In this document: one piece after another, positions 1 through 11,318 of the stretch
How positions within the stretch are numbered: the stretch's first letter is position 1
Layout: every line of letters begins with the position of its first letter
From: Termitomyces sp. T153
Taxonomy: Eukaryota; Basidiomycota; Agaricomycetes; Agaricales; Lyophyllaceae
DNA: 64,000 nucleotides
NCBI GenBank assembly: GCA_018296165.2
Contig: JACKQL020000042.1
Location: 412,451-476,450 of the forward strand
Direction: 5' to 3'
Made by a program: the position numbers and the translations under genes
Notes under the pieces: generated by a model
What the model saw: the letters and a program-made list of their open reading frames with translations, nothing else
Told to the model about the DNA's origin: nothing
Databases searched by the model: none

Positions 1-463
1 AAGTCAGAAATGGTTACAGGCTAGCACAAGGCATGTGCACAATGCCAGACATCTATATCTCTCCAGCCTTTATTGAACCCTTCTATGGATGAACAACTAT
101 GGATACAAATGTAAAGAACATTGAACACAGAAGTGTGGCTTTGACACCTTGTACATAAACCTCAAAAGTGTAGGGAAACCTGTGACTTATGGCATCCATT
201 AATTTATTTAACATATACATTGATTTAATTATGCATTCCTCTTAGCCTAAAAGATCAATGAAGTTGCTATTATCTGTTTCAAAGGGATGATTATGGCAAG
301 AAGTCAATGTTGCATCAGAGCCCCTCTGACTGAAGTGTGACATTTGTGTGATATCTGACTGAAGGGGGTGCCTGAGCTACAGGTATGCAATAGTACTTGG
401 TGTTCAGAGTAAGTATCGATTCCAAGACCAATTATGTAAAGTCGCTTCTAATTATGTAAAGCA
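1..463. other. 5' flank without a recognisable gene
   Basis: This stretch is A+T-rich and poor in CpG. I see no open frame or conserved motif. Its right end holds two copies of ATTATGTAAA (431-440 and 451-460), a motif that recurs at 503-512 and just past the poly-A of the LINE at 7952-7961. Confidence 0.5.
451..463. repeat. Candidate left target-site duplication of the LINE
   Basis: ATTATGTAAAGCA here is matched exactly at 7952-7964, directly after the poly-A tract of the LINE. A second, shorter candidate is GATTATGTAAA at 502-512 against 7951-7961. Because the motif occurs three times upstream, the exact left end of the element (about 464 or 513) stays open. Confidence 0.55.
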
Positions 464-1699
464 AAGAAAAACCTGCAACCAAGAAAGCAAGCAGAAAGTA
501 AGATTATGTAAAAGATCCTGATAGAAGGCTCCTTGATCTTGAACAGCCACCATCCCTTCCGGGGTCCTGGTTGCTTTGAGATTTTAGACAGCGTAATTAC
601 CTCTTCTCAGTGCCAAACAACCTTTAAAGTCGAATAGCACCCTCACCTTGTCTCCACCTCTCACCCTTACATCAAAACCTCAACGCGACGATGACCTTGA
701 ACCGAAGGTTGTCGTCCAAACCCCCACCTGGCAATCCCAGCCCAGGTGGGACCCTGGACAGAGCTCGCCCACTCCCGACCCATTCCAACTTGAAGACCCT
801 AATGGCCGTTGACGGCGGACTGATCAAATTGGTCAATGACGCACGCAAGTGGCTCGAATTACGTGGCTGGATCCTTGCAGCAGATCCATATGACCAAACA
901 AAACTCGTCAATATCCTCACTACAGCAGCACTGACCTCAAAGCAGCCCGAACTCAAAAACGCGACCCTAGCAGTGGCCTTCCTGCTGGATGCCAATATTA
1001 CTGACCAAGTTTCCTCCACTCTGGCAGATGCAATCGCAACTAGGACGACGGAATGCCTGGAGAGATTGGTCGGAAAATTGGGCACCACAGCAGACTTCCT
1101 CGCAGCAAACGACACCAAGGCTGCCAAATCCACCCTGGCCCTCAAGGCCATGGCCAACAAACTGGGGGGGGTATCAACCTCGTTGAATGCGTTGGCATCC
1201 AAACTCGCAAGCAACCCCCCTCCCCGAATGGGGCCTGAGGCCCCCCCCTCCTGGGCCTCGATTGTTGGGGCCAAGACGCTTTTTCCCCCCCGCCCAGCCC
1301 ACCGGCCCCAACACCCTGTCCCCAAACGGCCTAACTCAAGTCCAGCAACGCGTACGTTGGGATGCTCGCACTGTACTGATCAGGTTTGATGGCAGGGATG
1401 AAATGGCCCCTGAGGACCTCTCGCCGACTGGAACCTCGAAGCTTCACAACGATCTCAACAAGATGCTGCAACAGATTGACGTGCGGGCCTTGAGGCTCTG
1501 CAAAGCAGAAGACTGGGAAATTGACATGGTCACCCTGCGAATGTCAGGTTCCACTGACCTCGGGGGCTCAGCTGCACTGGGCGAGTCCTTACTAGGCAGG
1601 CGTGATCCCCTTGCACTGGCAACCAAACACTTGAAAGCATTCTGGGCACTGATGGCTTGTGCGGATAGTTGGTGGGATGTGATCCAGACAGATCCAGGG

Positions 1700-2740
1700 A
1701 GGTCCAGAGGAGTTGGATTGCAAGGAAACTTGGCGGGGTTCACGCAGAAGACCGTATGGGAGATTTGCAGAAGCAAAGGAGTAGGCGGCTATGTGATCAA
1801 TGGGAGTGGAGCTGGGGTTTGATGGGAGATCAATTGGAGTTGATGGAGTCTGGGACCAAGTGAAGAGCAAGGTTTGGACCTGGTGAAAGAGTGTTGGGGT
1901 TCATAATCGTAATTGCGGAGTTCGTGAGGTTGTTAAGGTTGATGAAGACTTGGGCACAACGGCCGGATGGAGTCACTGAGACAGCGTCAGACAAAATGAA
2001 ATGGAGTCAATATGGAACAAGAGTAGATTCGAGTGGAGATACAAAACAATAATGAGAATGATAACAAAATGGAGACAAGACAAGACCGGGAGACTGAGAT
2101 AAGACCGGGAGACTGAGAGTAAGGAAAACGAGACACGAAACACAAAACACAAAACACAAGAAGGAAACAATCAGACCATAGGTAATGTTAAGCAATATCA
2201 AGACTAGAGTACGAAGAGCTACTCAACGTCTTATATACTGACTACCGGAGAACTTCAGGGTATGTCGGCTGTGGCGGTGGGGCTTGGTGGAGCTCGATGG
2301 AGTGGGTGGGTGTCAGTTGCGATCGAGGGTCGGGCCGCGCTGATATGTTGATGGGATCATTTGGGAATGCGGGTCGCCCTGAGGTTGTCGGGATACTCCG
2401 GAATGGGTTGGAGAAACCAGGGTGTTGAGTTGATGATGGGTGGCGAAGATCGGGAACAGCGGGGGTGGTTCTCGGGGTTCAGGAGATCCAGGGTAAGTGT
2501 CAGTGGCTGCGGGGAAGGTGTCAAAGTTGGCCAGGGGGCCATCAGAGTTAGCCAGGGAGGCGTCGGAGTTAGCTGAGGTTGCGTCGGGGCTAACCAAAAT
2601 AGGCACGGGGCATGGGCAGAAGTTTGGTGGAGCGTTGGGGGTTTTGGGGAGTCGGGAGGTTGCTGGACGATGTGTGGGGGTCCAGGGGATGGGTCGTGAC
2701 AGCGAACACATATTGTCGGGCTCAAACTGCTTGGCAGCAG
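1700..2740 (-). mobile_element. Foreign insertion in ORF1, LTR-like on the minus strand
   Basis: This stretch has no similarity to a LINE ORF1 and breaks it. Read on the minus strand it looks like an LTR promoter region: TATATAAG at about 2231-2238, then a T/C-rich leader. A 19 bp unit is repeated in tandem at 2082-2119. The 2313-2725 part gives proline-rich minus-strand frames with repeated short units, which could be the start of a gag. I could not define ends or a target duplication, so this may be a fragment of an LTR element or another kind of insert. Confidence 0.4.
2082..2119. repeat. 19 bp tandem repeat, two units
   Basis: AAGACCGGGAGACTGAGAT is followed directly by AAGACCGGGAGACTGAGAG. 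It lies in the LTR-like insertion. Confidence 0.85.
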
Positions 2741-3612
2741 TGTGTATCTTGCGGAACTTGACTCTGCTGACTCCGCCGACAGGTTTTGCTACTACGCCAC
2801 GGTTGATTGGGGCCTGTTCTGCATGATGTTCAGTGACAATGTGGAGATTGCTGACAGAACTTACCTGCTCATTGCCAGATTTGTCCCATGCACAGGACCT
2901 TTCAGCCCTGACCGCACGGAATGCCTCCAAACAATTGAACTCAAGAATGAACTCCCATCCAACTGCATCACCTCAGCCCTTTGGCTCAAGAGCCCTGACC
3001 GACGCCCATCACACCAAGCGGTGGCCTCCCTCAAAATATCCTGCAACAGCCCAGAAGCTGCAAACACCATGATCGAAGGTTGGATCTTCATCGGAGGATG
3101 CCAGGTCACAATCTGCAAAGACATCTGGGAACCTCTGTGCTGCAACAACTGCCAGAGGTATGGCCACATCCGCAGGGATTGCAAGAACAATGAATGTTGT
3201 GCTAACTGCAGGGACAACTCCCACTCTGTGAACACTTGCAGCGCCGTAAAACTGAGGTGCGTCTCCTGTGGCTCGGAATCGGCTCACGCCAGTAGAGACC
3301 GCAGCTGCCCGCACTTTATGAAGCGATGTGCCAACCTGGATGCCCGGTTCCCCGAGAACCATATGCCACTCTTCCCCATGAGCGACCCATTGACTTGGGC
3401 CACCGCCCCCTCCAGACGCGAACAAGCCCCCCCCAGTCAGGCCAGGCCCCTGGCATCCGCCCCCCTGAGGCCCCCCTCTCCAGCCAACCTGCAGACCAAG
3501 CCAACCCCCTTGTCCCAGACCTCCCAGGCTTCTCAAACCACCCTTCCCCCCACTTCTCAACACCACACGCCCTCATCCTCTTGCACACCCAGCCGCGTAG
3601 GGGAACTGGGGG

Positions 3613-6600
3613 ACTTCGGCTTCATATCCTGACTGGGGGACCACTACTGGAGAGTGATCTACCCCACCGACAACAGGAGAGATGGGAGCACATGCATCTG
3701 TTCAATCCTTCTGATTAATACTAACATATCGACAGACGCCTACTCCCAACTGACCGTACACTCCACAGATATTACAGCTGTCAAGTTCGCAGGTGAATTT
3801 GGACACCTATCAATCTTCAACGTGTACAACAATTGCACACACAATGAGGTACTAGTATTGCTCTCCTCCTATCTCTCCTCTTTCCTAGACATTGCCCACC
3901 CCACGATGGATGACCACATAATGTGGCTTGGCAACTTCAACCGCCATCATCCACTGTGGGAACTGGCAGAGAATTGACACCTGCTTAGCACCAGAGACTT
4001 TGTCCAACCCCTGCTCGACCTCCTGTCCAAATATGACATGGATCTGGCGCTCCCCCTGGGGATCCCCACATTGCAAACCTCGGCTGATCGATGGACTAGA
4101 CCAGACAATGTCTGGAGGACCTTCTCAGAGGTAGATCCCATCATCTCTTGTAACGTTGATGCTTTGCTGTGCCCCTTCCTAGCAGATCACATGCTGATCA
4201 TCACTGAGGTCAAACTGCCCATCCCATGAACGTCCTTGCCACCAAGCAAAGACTTCTGCTCAGTCGACTGGGACGACTTCAACCAAGCTCTGACGGAGCA
4301 CCTGGAAGCCCGCTTGCCCGCTCTCCCCATCCTGATGACTGAGGAGTTCAACCGCAAGGTCAACACTCTCTCAACCATTATATGGGAGGTGATTGCAATC
4401 GACAGCATAGTCCCTATGAAGAAACCATGCCCTTTCTCAAAATGCTGGTGGAACGATGACCTTGAACGGCTCAAGGCCCAGAGACATCAAGCCTGCAACC
4501 AGGCCTTCAAGTATCGCAACATTCCCGACCATCCTTCCAAAGCTGAAGCGGCGCAGCTCACTTGCAAGATGGAAGCAGCGATCCACAATGCCAAGGACAC
4601 CCACTGGAGGGAATGGCTGGAAAACATCAATGCACGCCAAATCTACCTGGCCAACAAGTACGTCATCAAAGAGCCAATGGACTTCTTGTGTGATAGAGTC
4701 CCTGACCTCAAGACCGAGGGCAATGGCTCCGCTGGCCTAGCAACATCCAATGCCGACAAGGCGGATGTACTAGCTAAGTCTTTCTTTCCACCCCCCCCCT
4801 CCTCCTGCTGTTCCTCACACCGACTACCCGTGGCCCTGCCCTGACTCGCCGGCTTTCTCTAAAGATAGGATCCAGGCAGCAATTAGGGGCCTCCCCCCCT
4901 TTAAGGCCCCCAGACCAGACGGCATGCCCAACGTTGTCTTTAAGAGGTGCGCCGACACCCTGATTGACCATTTTCAGGTCATCTTTCAGGCGGTCTTCGA
5001 CCTTGATGTATACCACTCCAGCTAGCTGGAGTCAACAACGCTGGTCCTCCGTAAACCCGGTAAACCCGCCTACAATGTCGCCAAAGCATACAGGCCAATT
5101 GGGCTGCTCAACACTATGGGAAAACTCCTGTCGTCCCTAGTTGCTGGAGACCTCTCCCACATTGCTGAGAAATACGGCATGCTGCCCTTGGGCCAATTCA
5201 GGGGACGACCTGGCCGCAATACCACTGATGCCATGCATCTGGTGGTCTCAAGGATCAAGGACGCGTGGCAATCAGGTAAAGTGGCCACTGCTCTTTTTCT
5301 GGATGTGCAGGGAGCCTTCCCAAACATGGTCAAAGATCAACTGATCCACAACATGAAGGAGTGCGGAGTGCCTTCAGCGTTTGTTTGTCTTACTGACCGC
5401 ATGCTGTCCAGCCGCTGCACCCGGCTCAAGTTTGATGACTTTATCTTGGACTGGATGCCAGTCCTCAATGGCACCACCCAAGGGTGCCCTCTTTCCATGC
5501 TATATTATGCCTTCTACAATGGCCCGCTGATCTGAGTAGCGGAGCACAACTCGAAGTCAGAACTTTCCTCTGGCTTCGTGGACGATGTTATGTATTTAGC
5601 AATAGGCAGCTCTCTAACGGAGACACACGCCATCGCTCAACATATGATGGAACACGCTGATGGCGCGTTCGAATGGTCTCTGTCTCACAACTCTGTTTTC
5701 AAACTAACCAAACTAGCTCTGATGGACTTCCCCCGCTCCCACCTCAATGCGAAACCACCTGGCCTTGTCCTCCACCAGCCAAACGCCGACGGCACACTCA
5801 CCCCCCAGGAGGTTCCCACAGTGTCATCCTACAAATACCTCGCAGTAGTTTTCAACCCTAAACTTTGCTGGTCTGCACACACACAGAAAATCGCGGCGAA
5901 CGCAGCCTGGTGGACCCACCAGGTCTCTTGGCTCTCACGGATATCTGGGGGGATGCCCTCCTCCCGCATCTGCCAGTTGTACAATACAGTAGCGGCCCCC
6001 GCCATCACCTATGCCGCCGATGTGTGGTTCACCAGGGTCAGCAAAATGGCTGATGGACATTGGTGCACAGGGTCCATAGTGATCACCAAGAAGCTTGCAT
6101 CGGCACAGAGGCTAGTGGCTAAGACAATCACCGGGGCACTGAGCACGACGGCGGGCGACGTACTGGAAGTCCACGCTAACCTGTTCCCAGCTGATCTCCT
6201 ACTACGCAAGGTCCTCACTCGGGCAGCAGTGCATCTGTCTTCTCTCCCTCCCACTCACCCCCTTTACAGGACGGTCTGCACGGCAGCGAAGCGCTTTGTG
6301 AGGCAGCACAGGTCCCCCCTCCACAACCTCTTCAACTTTACAGGCATCAGCCCCACCAATATAGAAACCATCCAGACCACCCGGCGACATCCGAGCTACC
6401 GCCCCTCCTTCTCCACCCACATCAGCAAGAACAAAGATAAAGCCCTCGAAAACATTGGGCTCACCCACGACGGGGCAACCACCGCGATATACTGTGACGG
6501 CTCGGGTTTCGAGGGTGGCATTTGGGCATCTGCGGTCATGTATGTAGATGGCGAGGAGGTATCTTCCCTGAAGTACCACCTTGGTTTGGCTTCCAAACAC

Positions 6601-7554
6601 ACAGTCTATGAAGGGGAGGCAGTGGGCATCACCCTCGGGCTCCACATGCTGTCCTTGGTCAATTGCCAGCTCCGGGGTACAACGATTATCGGCAGCGATA
6701 GTCAGGCAACCATCAGGGCCCTGAACAACCAGAGGCCCCACCCAGCACACCACCTGCTCGACCGCATCCACGACGCAGCGGAGAACCTCCATCGCAAACA
6801 GGATCGACTCACAAACACTGCAGGTTGACGCACCGCACGCAACGGGGGTGACAGCAGGCACAAACGCTGATCCCGAGGTGTGATTAGGCTCCAGGTCCAC
6901 TGGGCCCCAGGTCACGCCGGCTTCGCCCCCAACAAGAGAGCCGACGAACTCGCCAAGGAAGCAGCCACGGGCTCGTCCAGTCCGACACACGACCTACCCA
7001 GCTACATCTGGAGGACGCCCCTTCCGAGTAGCATTCCGGCCGTACGCCAAGCTGACCTGGTAGCGACTCAGGTACTATGGAAACAGCAATGGAAGAAATC
7101 ACCCCGACACTGCCCCATCAGGAAACTCGACCGCACCCTGCCATCCAAGAACTACCTCAAGTGCATTGAGGCCCTAGATTGCAAGCAATCCGCCATAGTC
7201 ACCCAACTGCGCACAGGCCATCTCCCACTCAACCAGCACCTCTTCCGGATACGACGAGCTGAGTCCCCTACCTGCCCGCATTGCCTGGGGCTCATGGTAG
7301 AGACGGTACAGCACTACCTTCTTGAATGTCCACAGTATCGATATGAACGCCACGTCCACTTTCTACGCCCCTTATGACGCAAAGCTGAGTCTCTCTCCCA
7401 CATACTGTCATCTCCGGCTGCACTGAAGCACCTCCTCAGATTTGTCGAGGCAACAAAGCGTTTTGTGCCCCCACCCGCTGAAGCCTCCGGGACAGAACGT
7501 TCCCCTCCCGCCGCCCACAACACCGACACATTCCCGGCCAACGAACCCACTTAA
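3613..7554 (+). pseudogene. LINE ORF2: endonuclease, reverse transcriptase, RNase H (broken)
   Basis: ORF2 is the replication polyprotein. The endonuclease remnant (about 3654-4229) keeps GNFNRHHPLWE, where LINE endonucleases normally have GDFN, so a catalytic Asp appears lost. The reverse transcriptase (about 5040-5600) shows YRPIGLL, ALFLDVQGAF, TTQGCPLS and FVDD (5575-5586). RNase H (about 6480-6960) shows YCDGSG, YEGEAVG, GSDSQA and HWAPGHAGF. A CPHC...H...C motif lies near 7275. In-frame stops occur at 3975, 4227, 5023, 5533, 6826, 6868 and 7375; six are TGA and one TAG. A frame change falls in the C-run near 4790. The last segment ends with a TAA at about 7552. Dead copy; family assignment is secure. 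Confidence 0.88.
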
Positions 7555-7951
7555 CAAACGCCAAGACACACAATACACTCTACAACTTTATATTTTCCTT
7601 ACCTACTACTAATAACGGCACTGGGCGACCGCCGCCTCGCTATACTAACCCCTCCTATAGCCTGGTCTGGATCGCAGCCCAGATGCTCGTCCCAGACCCC
7701 GCTCGCATTGCGAGCTCTCGTAGCGACTCACGAACGTACCACAGACAGCGGCCATCTTAAGTTCTCAGGGATTAACAGGGGGGTGCGGCCTAAACGATGC
7801 TGGAACGCATCGGCCCGCTCATTCTCCGCGTATGCGGGGGGGCGTGGAATCCCGTAGCCCTCGTAGTATTTCACCTGTCGGTAGTTAGGTGCAAAATGGG
7901 TGCCATGCGCCCTGTGCACGGTAATTGGATATATAAAAAAAAAAAAAAAAG

Positions 7952-7964
7952 ATTATGTAAAGCA
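7952..7964. repeat. Candidate right target-site duplication of the LINE
   Basis: ATTATGTAAAGCA follows the poly-A tail directly and matches 451-463. Confidence 0.55.
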
Positions 7965-8149
7965 CAGGCAAACTGGTAATGCAACAAGGATTTTTAGTGC
8001 TTGGGCTGGCAAGGGCCTATCATTGGAATCAGTGTTGGTTATTGCTTTGGCGAGCAGAAGCAGCAGTTCAATACTGGTGTAATTCTGCAGGAATTGATAG
8101 AAGCTACAGTAAGCAAGAAACAATATACTTTGATAATTACAATCATGAC

Positions 8150-9391
8150 ATTCTCAAGCTAGTATACATCAAGTTTGAATGGATCATATGGTCGATTGAC
8201 AAGTAGTTCAGGAACAGTTCTATCTTTCCCACACAATCTTGTAGATGTTTTGTATTCTCTACCTTTGAGATAATAAACAGAGAACCCAAAATCAATAAAA
8301 TAATATTGCACTGGACAGACAGACCACTGTTCAAAAGACTTAAATTGGGTGGTAGCACCATCATGAAACCAGGGTTTCCCCTGATGAAAGCCATGAGGAA
8401 CAACCTTTGATGGATCCATCATAAGGTTCATATAACACGCATCCCTACATACTCTAGTCAACGTGCCGGGCAATGGAGAAAATGATACACTTACCTAAGT
8501 GCAATTCAATTCTCATGCATGAAATTGGGGCCCTAAGAATGATATAAGTACTATTATCATGCTATATGAGCTGTTGCTTACCTGTAAAAATTGTTTTACC
8601 ACCTCGATGACCTCGCCAAATCGAACATGAGGTATTCAGGCAAAGTGGAGCAACTGTGGCATCACAATTAAAGCTTCTGAATGAGAGTTTGGAAGAGGCA
8701 TGACAAAGAATGAGAACAGTGTGGTTTCGAGGATCCTTCGCAAACTGCGGTGATAATAGGTATTGTGTAACACGAAGTTCTTTGCTCCTGGTCTCGAAGC
8801 GTTTAAGTGCAACCTTGACGCCATTGCTTGTTTGAACAGTATCAAGAACATGAACATGAGGTCCCTAAGCACAGATCAATAGTTTCACTTTTTTTATACA
8901 ATGGAAAATCAAAGCGTACGGATGCTACAATAGATTCTTCAAACATCCTGAGAGATTCAATAGGTCCTTTGTGGTTTTTCCAAGATGGTACCCATTCGGC
9001 ACGATACCTGGATCGTAGCTGATAACCACGTGCATGCAAGGATATAAGGCTGGTGTTCAACCCAGAACATCTCGGAATGCAAGCAACGACCAAAAGAGAT
9101 GTCAAGATCGATTAACTGAAGATAGACCAAAGCTGTTTGAAGTGCATTGAAATCGTCATTCCATTTGTCTGCTAGAGTGCTGCACCATAACTCCTGCCTG
9201 GAAATCAAATATTTCTTCAAATTGATGCCCTCGAAAACACTCCGAGATTCTAAAGGAGACATGAGAGATACGGATGAGGGTAACGCAAAAATAGATGCAA
9301 CTATCTTTATTTGGTGAATTCTGCAAGGACTGATTTGAAACTCCGACGCCTCGAAAAGTGGCCTTTCAGGGCAATTGGACACAAGATACAA
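8150..9391 (-). pseudogene. Degenerate protein-kinase-like pseudogene (Agaricomycete family)
   Basis: Read on the minus strand, fragments in several frames match the order of a large Agaricomycete family of kinase-like proteins: EMFWVEHQPYIL, then RGYQLRSRYRAEWVPSW (about 8980-9060), VALKRFETRSKELR, IVMPQLL, and near the end PVQYYFIDFGFS, RTVPEL and PYDPFKLDVY. One-base frame changes separate these fragments (for example between EHQPYIL and RGYQL). A TAG follows LDVY where the family normally has Gln. FIDFG corresponds to the DFG-like region. It lies tail to tail with the LINE, which ends just past its 3' end. I call it dead rather than spliced because the frame breaks are not at GT-AG sites. 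Confidence 0.7.
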
Positions 9392-9595
9392 ATTCTATCT
9401 TGCGACATTATCCTTATGCAACCACAACCTCACCAAACCTCCTCGGATTGGTGCATTAGCTACGTTCCATATCAATGGCTGTCCTTTGATAGTTGCTTTT
9501 CCAGAATTACCACCTACTCAAACATGTGTCATATATAGGGTATCCTGTCCTGGGATCACCGATCACATTGGACATTGGCATAGATGGTAAAACCA
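9360..9595 (+). pseudogene. Copy A: fragment of the tandem membrane-protein family
   Basis: GNWTQDTNSIL followed by a degraded HQTSS-type segment, then after a remnant intron SPITLDIGIDG, match the central part of copy C (GNWTQDTDPAL ... SPIDLDISVDG). The upstream and downstream exons are missing and a stop interrupts the frame. It directly abuts the start of the kinase pseudogene on the other strand. Confidence 0.7.
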
Positions 9596-9949
9596 ATAAT
9601 AGACGAAAAAGCTAGATCTTTTGACTTGTGGTAGCATATTGCCAAAAGCCGTTTGGCATGCCGTCCCATGGAGCGGCCTATCAAATCATCTATCTACCAT
9701 AGAATTCACAGTTCCCTGCAAACCGCAACAGCGCAACTTGATGCTCAGAAACTCTGGAAAACAGAGTACATCAGATAACAGTGTCGTCTCTGTATGGGGA
9801 TGAAGGTTTATACTTACTCTAACTGATAACTAAGTCCTAGAGACTGTAACACTGATCTGGATCCTGACACGATGATAAAGGAGCTTAAGCACTTCAAGAC
9901 CTTTCAAATCACCTCAATAGAAACCATAGACTCACCCCATTGGATATAT

Positions 9950-10800
9950 TTGCGACGCAGGATCCCAGGAAGCTAGGAATTTCAAAAATCTCCGGCGCAG
10001 GATTCCTTGGTGGATTTGCCTCTGAAATCTTTGGAGAATAGATCGGATTATCTCTTAACATGTACCATACCATCATATATGTTTCCTTACAGGGGGCGGA
10101 TACGGGAACCTCCGTCACACTGTCCGGATCGCTTGACAAATATAAAGCTGCCGGTGCCACTGTCACAATTGACAACAAAACACAATCTCAGGCTGGATTC
10201 CTTTTCATAGATGAAACGGATGAAATTTCACATCCTTTCTATCAGTCCTCGACCCTAATGCAGCACATATCCTGAAACTCAACTGCACTGAATTATTTCG
10301 GTTGATGTCTTGATTATTGGCTATGCCACTGTCACAGCTGGAAAAACTTCATTGGTAGGAAGTCCCTTAATTGTTGGCGAAAGTGAGCCTTCAGTGATCT
10401 TCGAGGGCAATTGGACACAAATTATGAATCCTGTCCTTTTCGACTTTGACGATAGCTACAGTCAACGTTATGCATATGCAAACACGAACTTCGTCAAATG
10501 GTGCATCAGCTACGCTCAAATTCAACGGTTTGTCTTCTAGTTCAAAGTAAATTTTCTGGCATCACCGCTTACTTCAACATGTGTCATAGGAACATCAATA
10601 TCTGTATTTGGAGCCCTATTCTGGCTCCCCTGTAGATTTGGGCATTAGGATAGATGGAGAACCCACAGTTCTACTTCCCGACCAATCCGCATCCATCAAC
10701 TTTACAAATTTTCCAAGGTTGACAAGAGATGGCCTTGCTCCAACTAATCAACTAATTATACACTTAAGATCACACTCATCAATCCTGAAAACTCAAAAAA
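9950..10800 (+). pseudogene. Copy B: dead copy of the tandem membrane-protein family
   Basis: In order I see a remnant of exon 1 (SGAGFLGGFAS), exon 2 (GTSVTLSGSL, TVTIDNKTQSQAG, HPFYQSS, then EPSVIFEGNWTQ and RYAYANT) and a piece of exon 3 (GTSISVFGA, then GSPVDLGIRIDGE and GLAPTNQ). The intron 2 remnant keeps its acceptor (CATAG before GAACATC). Stops after QHIS and frame breaks kill it. The membrane segment and cytoplasmic tail present in copy C are not recognisable. Confidence 0.75.
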
Positions 10801-11260
10801 AATTTACAAGTGTTTCAACATGTCAATCAATCTGTCTGGTTTACATGGTCACATTCTTGGGCCTCTTTGACTCTGATCACAATCTAGGACCTCTTCGCTT
10901 AACATTCTGTGTCAACTATCTTATCAATACAAGCTGCTTGAGCAATTCATCCAATGCTCCTCTGGACATTACATATTCAACATATAGGATTGAATCACAT
11001 TTGAAGAATAAATCAATGTAAAATAAATGAATATACCTCAGCCAGTTTTGATCGTGTGAAAATTCTGTCTTGGGAATTTCCTCCCTTACAACCCCCTAAA
11101 ACGCCATCAAGAAGCAAATACCGACCTGCTCTTAGATGTCATATGGACCACAACTTGTTGTACTTAAATTGTGATGATATTTTCATCTCAGAGTCATGCC
11201 CCTGTATTGTTGGTGAAATATCTTGATGTGACAGGATAGATTTATGGATACAACCATCAT
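10801..11260. other. Intergenic between copies B and C
   Basis: Decayed downstream remains of copy B and the promoter of copy C. I see no further gene. Confidence 0.4.
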
Positions 11261-11270
11261 TATAAAAGAT
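11261..11270 (+). promoter_or_regulatory. TATA box of copy C
   Basis: CATTATAAAAGATC lies 58 bases upstream of the ATG at 11319. The equivalent CATTATAAAGGATC lies 44 bases upstream of the matching ATG in copy D, so the element is conserved between paralogues. Confidence 0.6.
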
Positions 11271-11318
11271 CATCTGTACTTCAGTATACTTACCCAGACA
11301 TTCTTTCATAATACGTCA

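Larger units (their letters stand above)
691..3632 (+). pseudogene. LINE ORF1 (gag-like, zinc knuckles), interrupted
   Basis: ORF1 proteins of LINEs bind the element RNA. The ATG at 691 opens an alanine-rich N-terminal part; after a frame change in the C-run near 1285 it continues to about 1695. Coding resumes near 2745 and runs to the stop at 3632. The second part holds the knuckles CNNCQRYGHIRRDC, CANCRDNSHSVNTC and a degenerate third one ending RDRSC, followed by a long proline/serine-rich tail. The ~1.05 kb between the halves reads as foreign DNA. The frameshift and the insertion together make this a pseudogene. Confidence 0.8.
464..7951 (+). mobile_element. Non-LTR (LINE) retrotransposon, decayed
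   Basis: This is a LINE of the fungal ORF1/ORF2 type. ORF1 (from 691) ends in three CCHC-like zinc knuckles. ORF2 carries an endonuclease remnant, a reverse transcriptase, an RNase H and a terminal CCHC-like motif. A run of about 16 A at 7935-7950 is the 3' tail, and the next bases repeat sequence seen upstream of ORF1, as expected for target-primed reverse transcription. The element is about 7.4 kb. It cannot be active: ORF1 is split by a ~1 kb insertion, each ORF has a frameshift in a poly-C run, and ORF2 carries at least seven in-frame stops. The domain order with RNase H fits Tad-like or related fungal clades; I did not resolve the clade. Confidence 0.9.

Noticed and set aside
3009..3566. 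185-codon minus-strand frame, Gly-rich
   Set aside because: Antisense to the zinc-knuckle and proline-rich part of LINE ORF1; the composition follows from the proline codons.
6202..6990. 262-codon minus-strand frame across the LINE RNase H region
   Set aside because: It is antisense to a region with clear RNase H motifs on the + strand and has no motif of its own.
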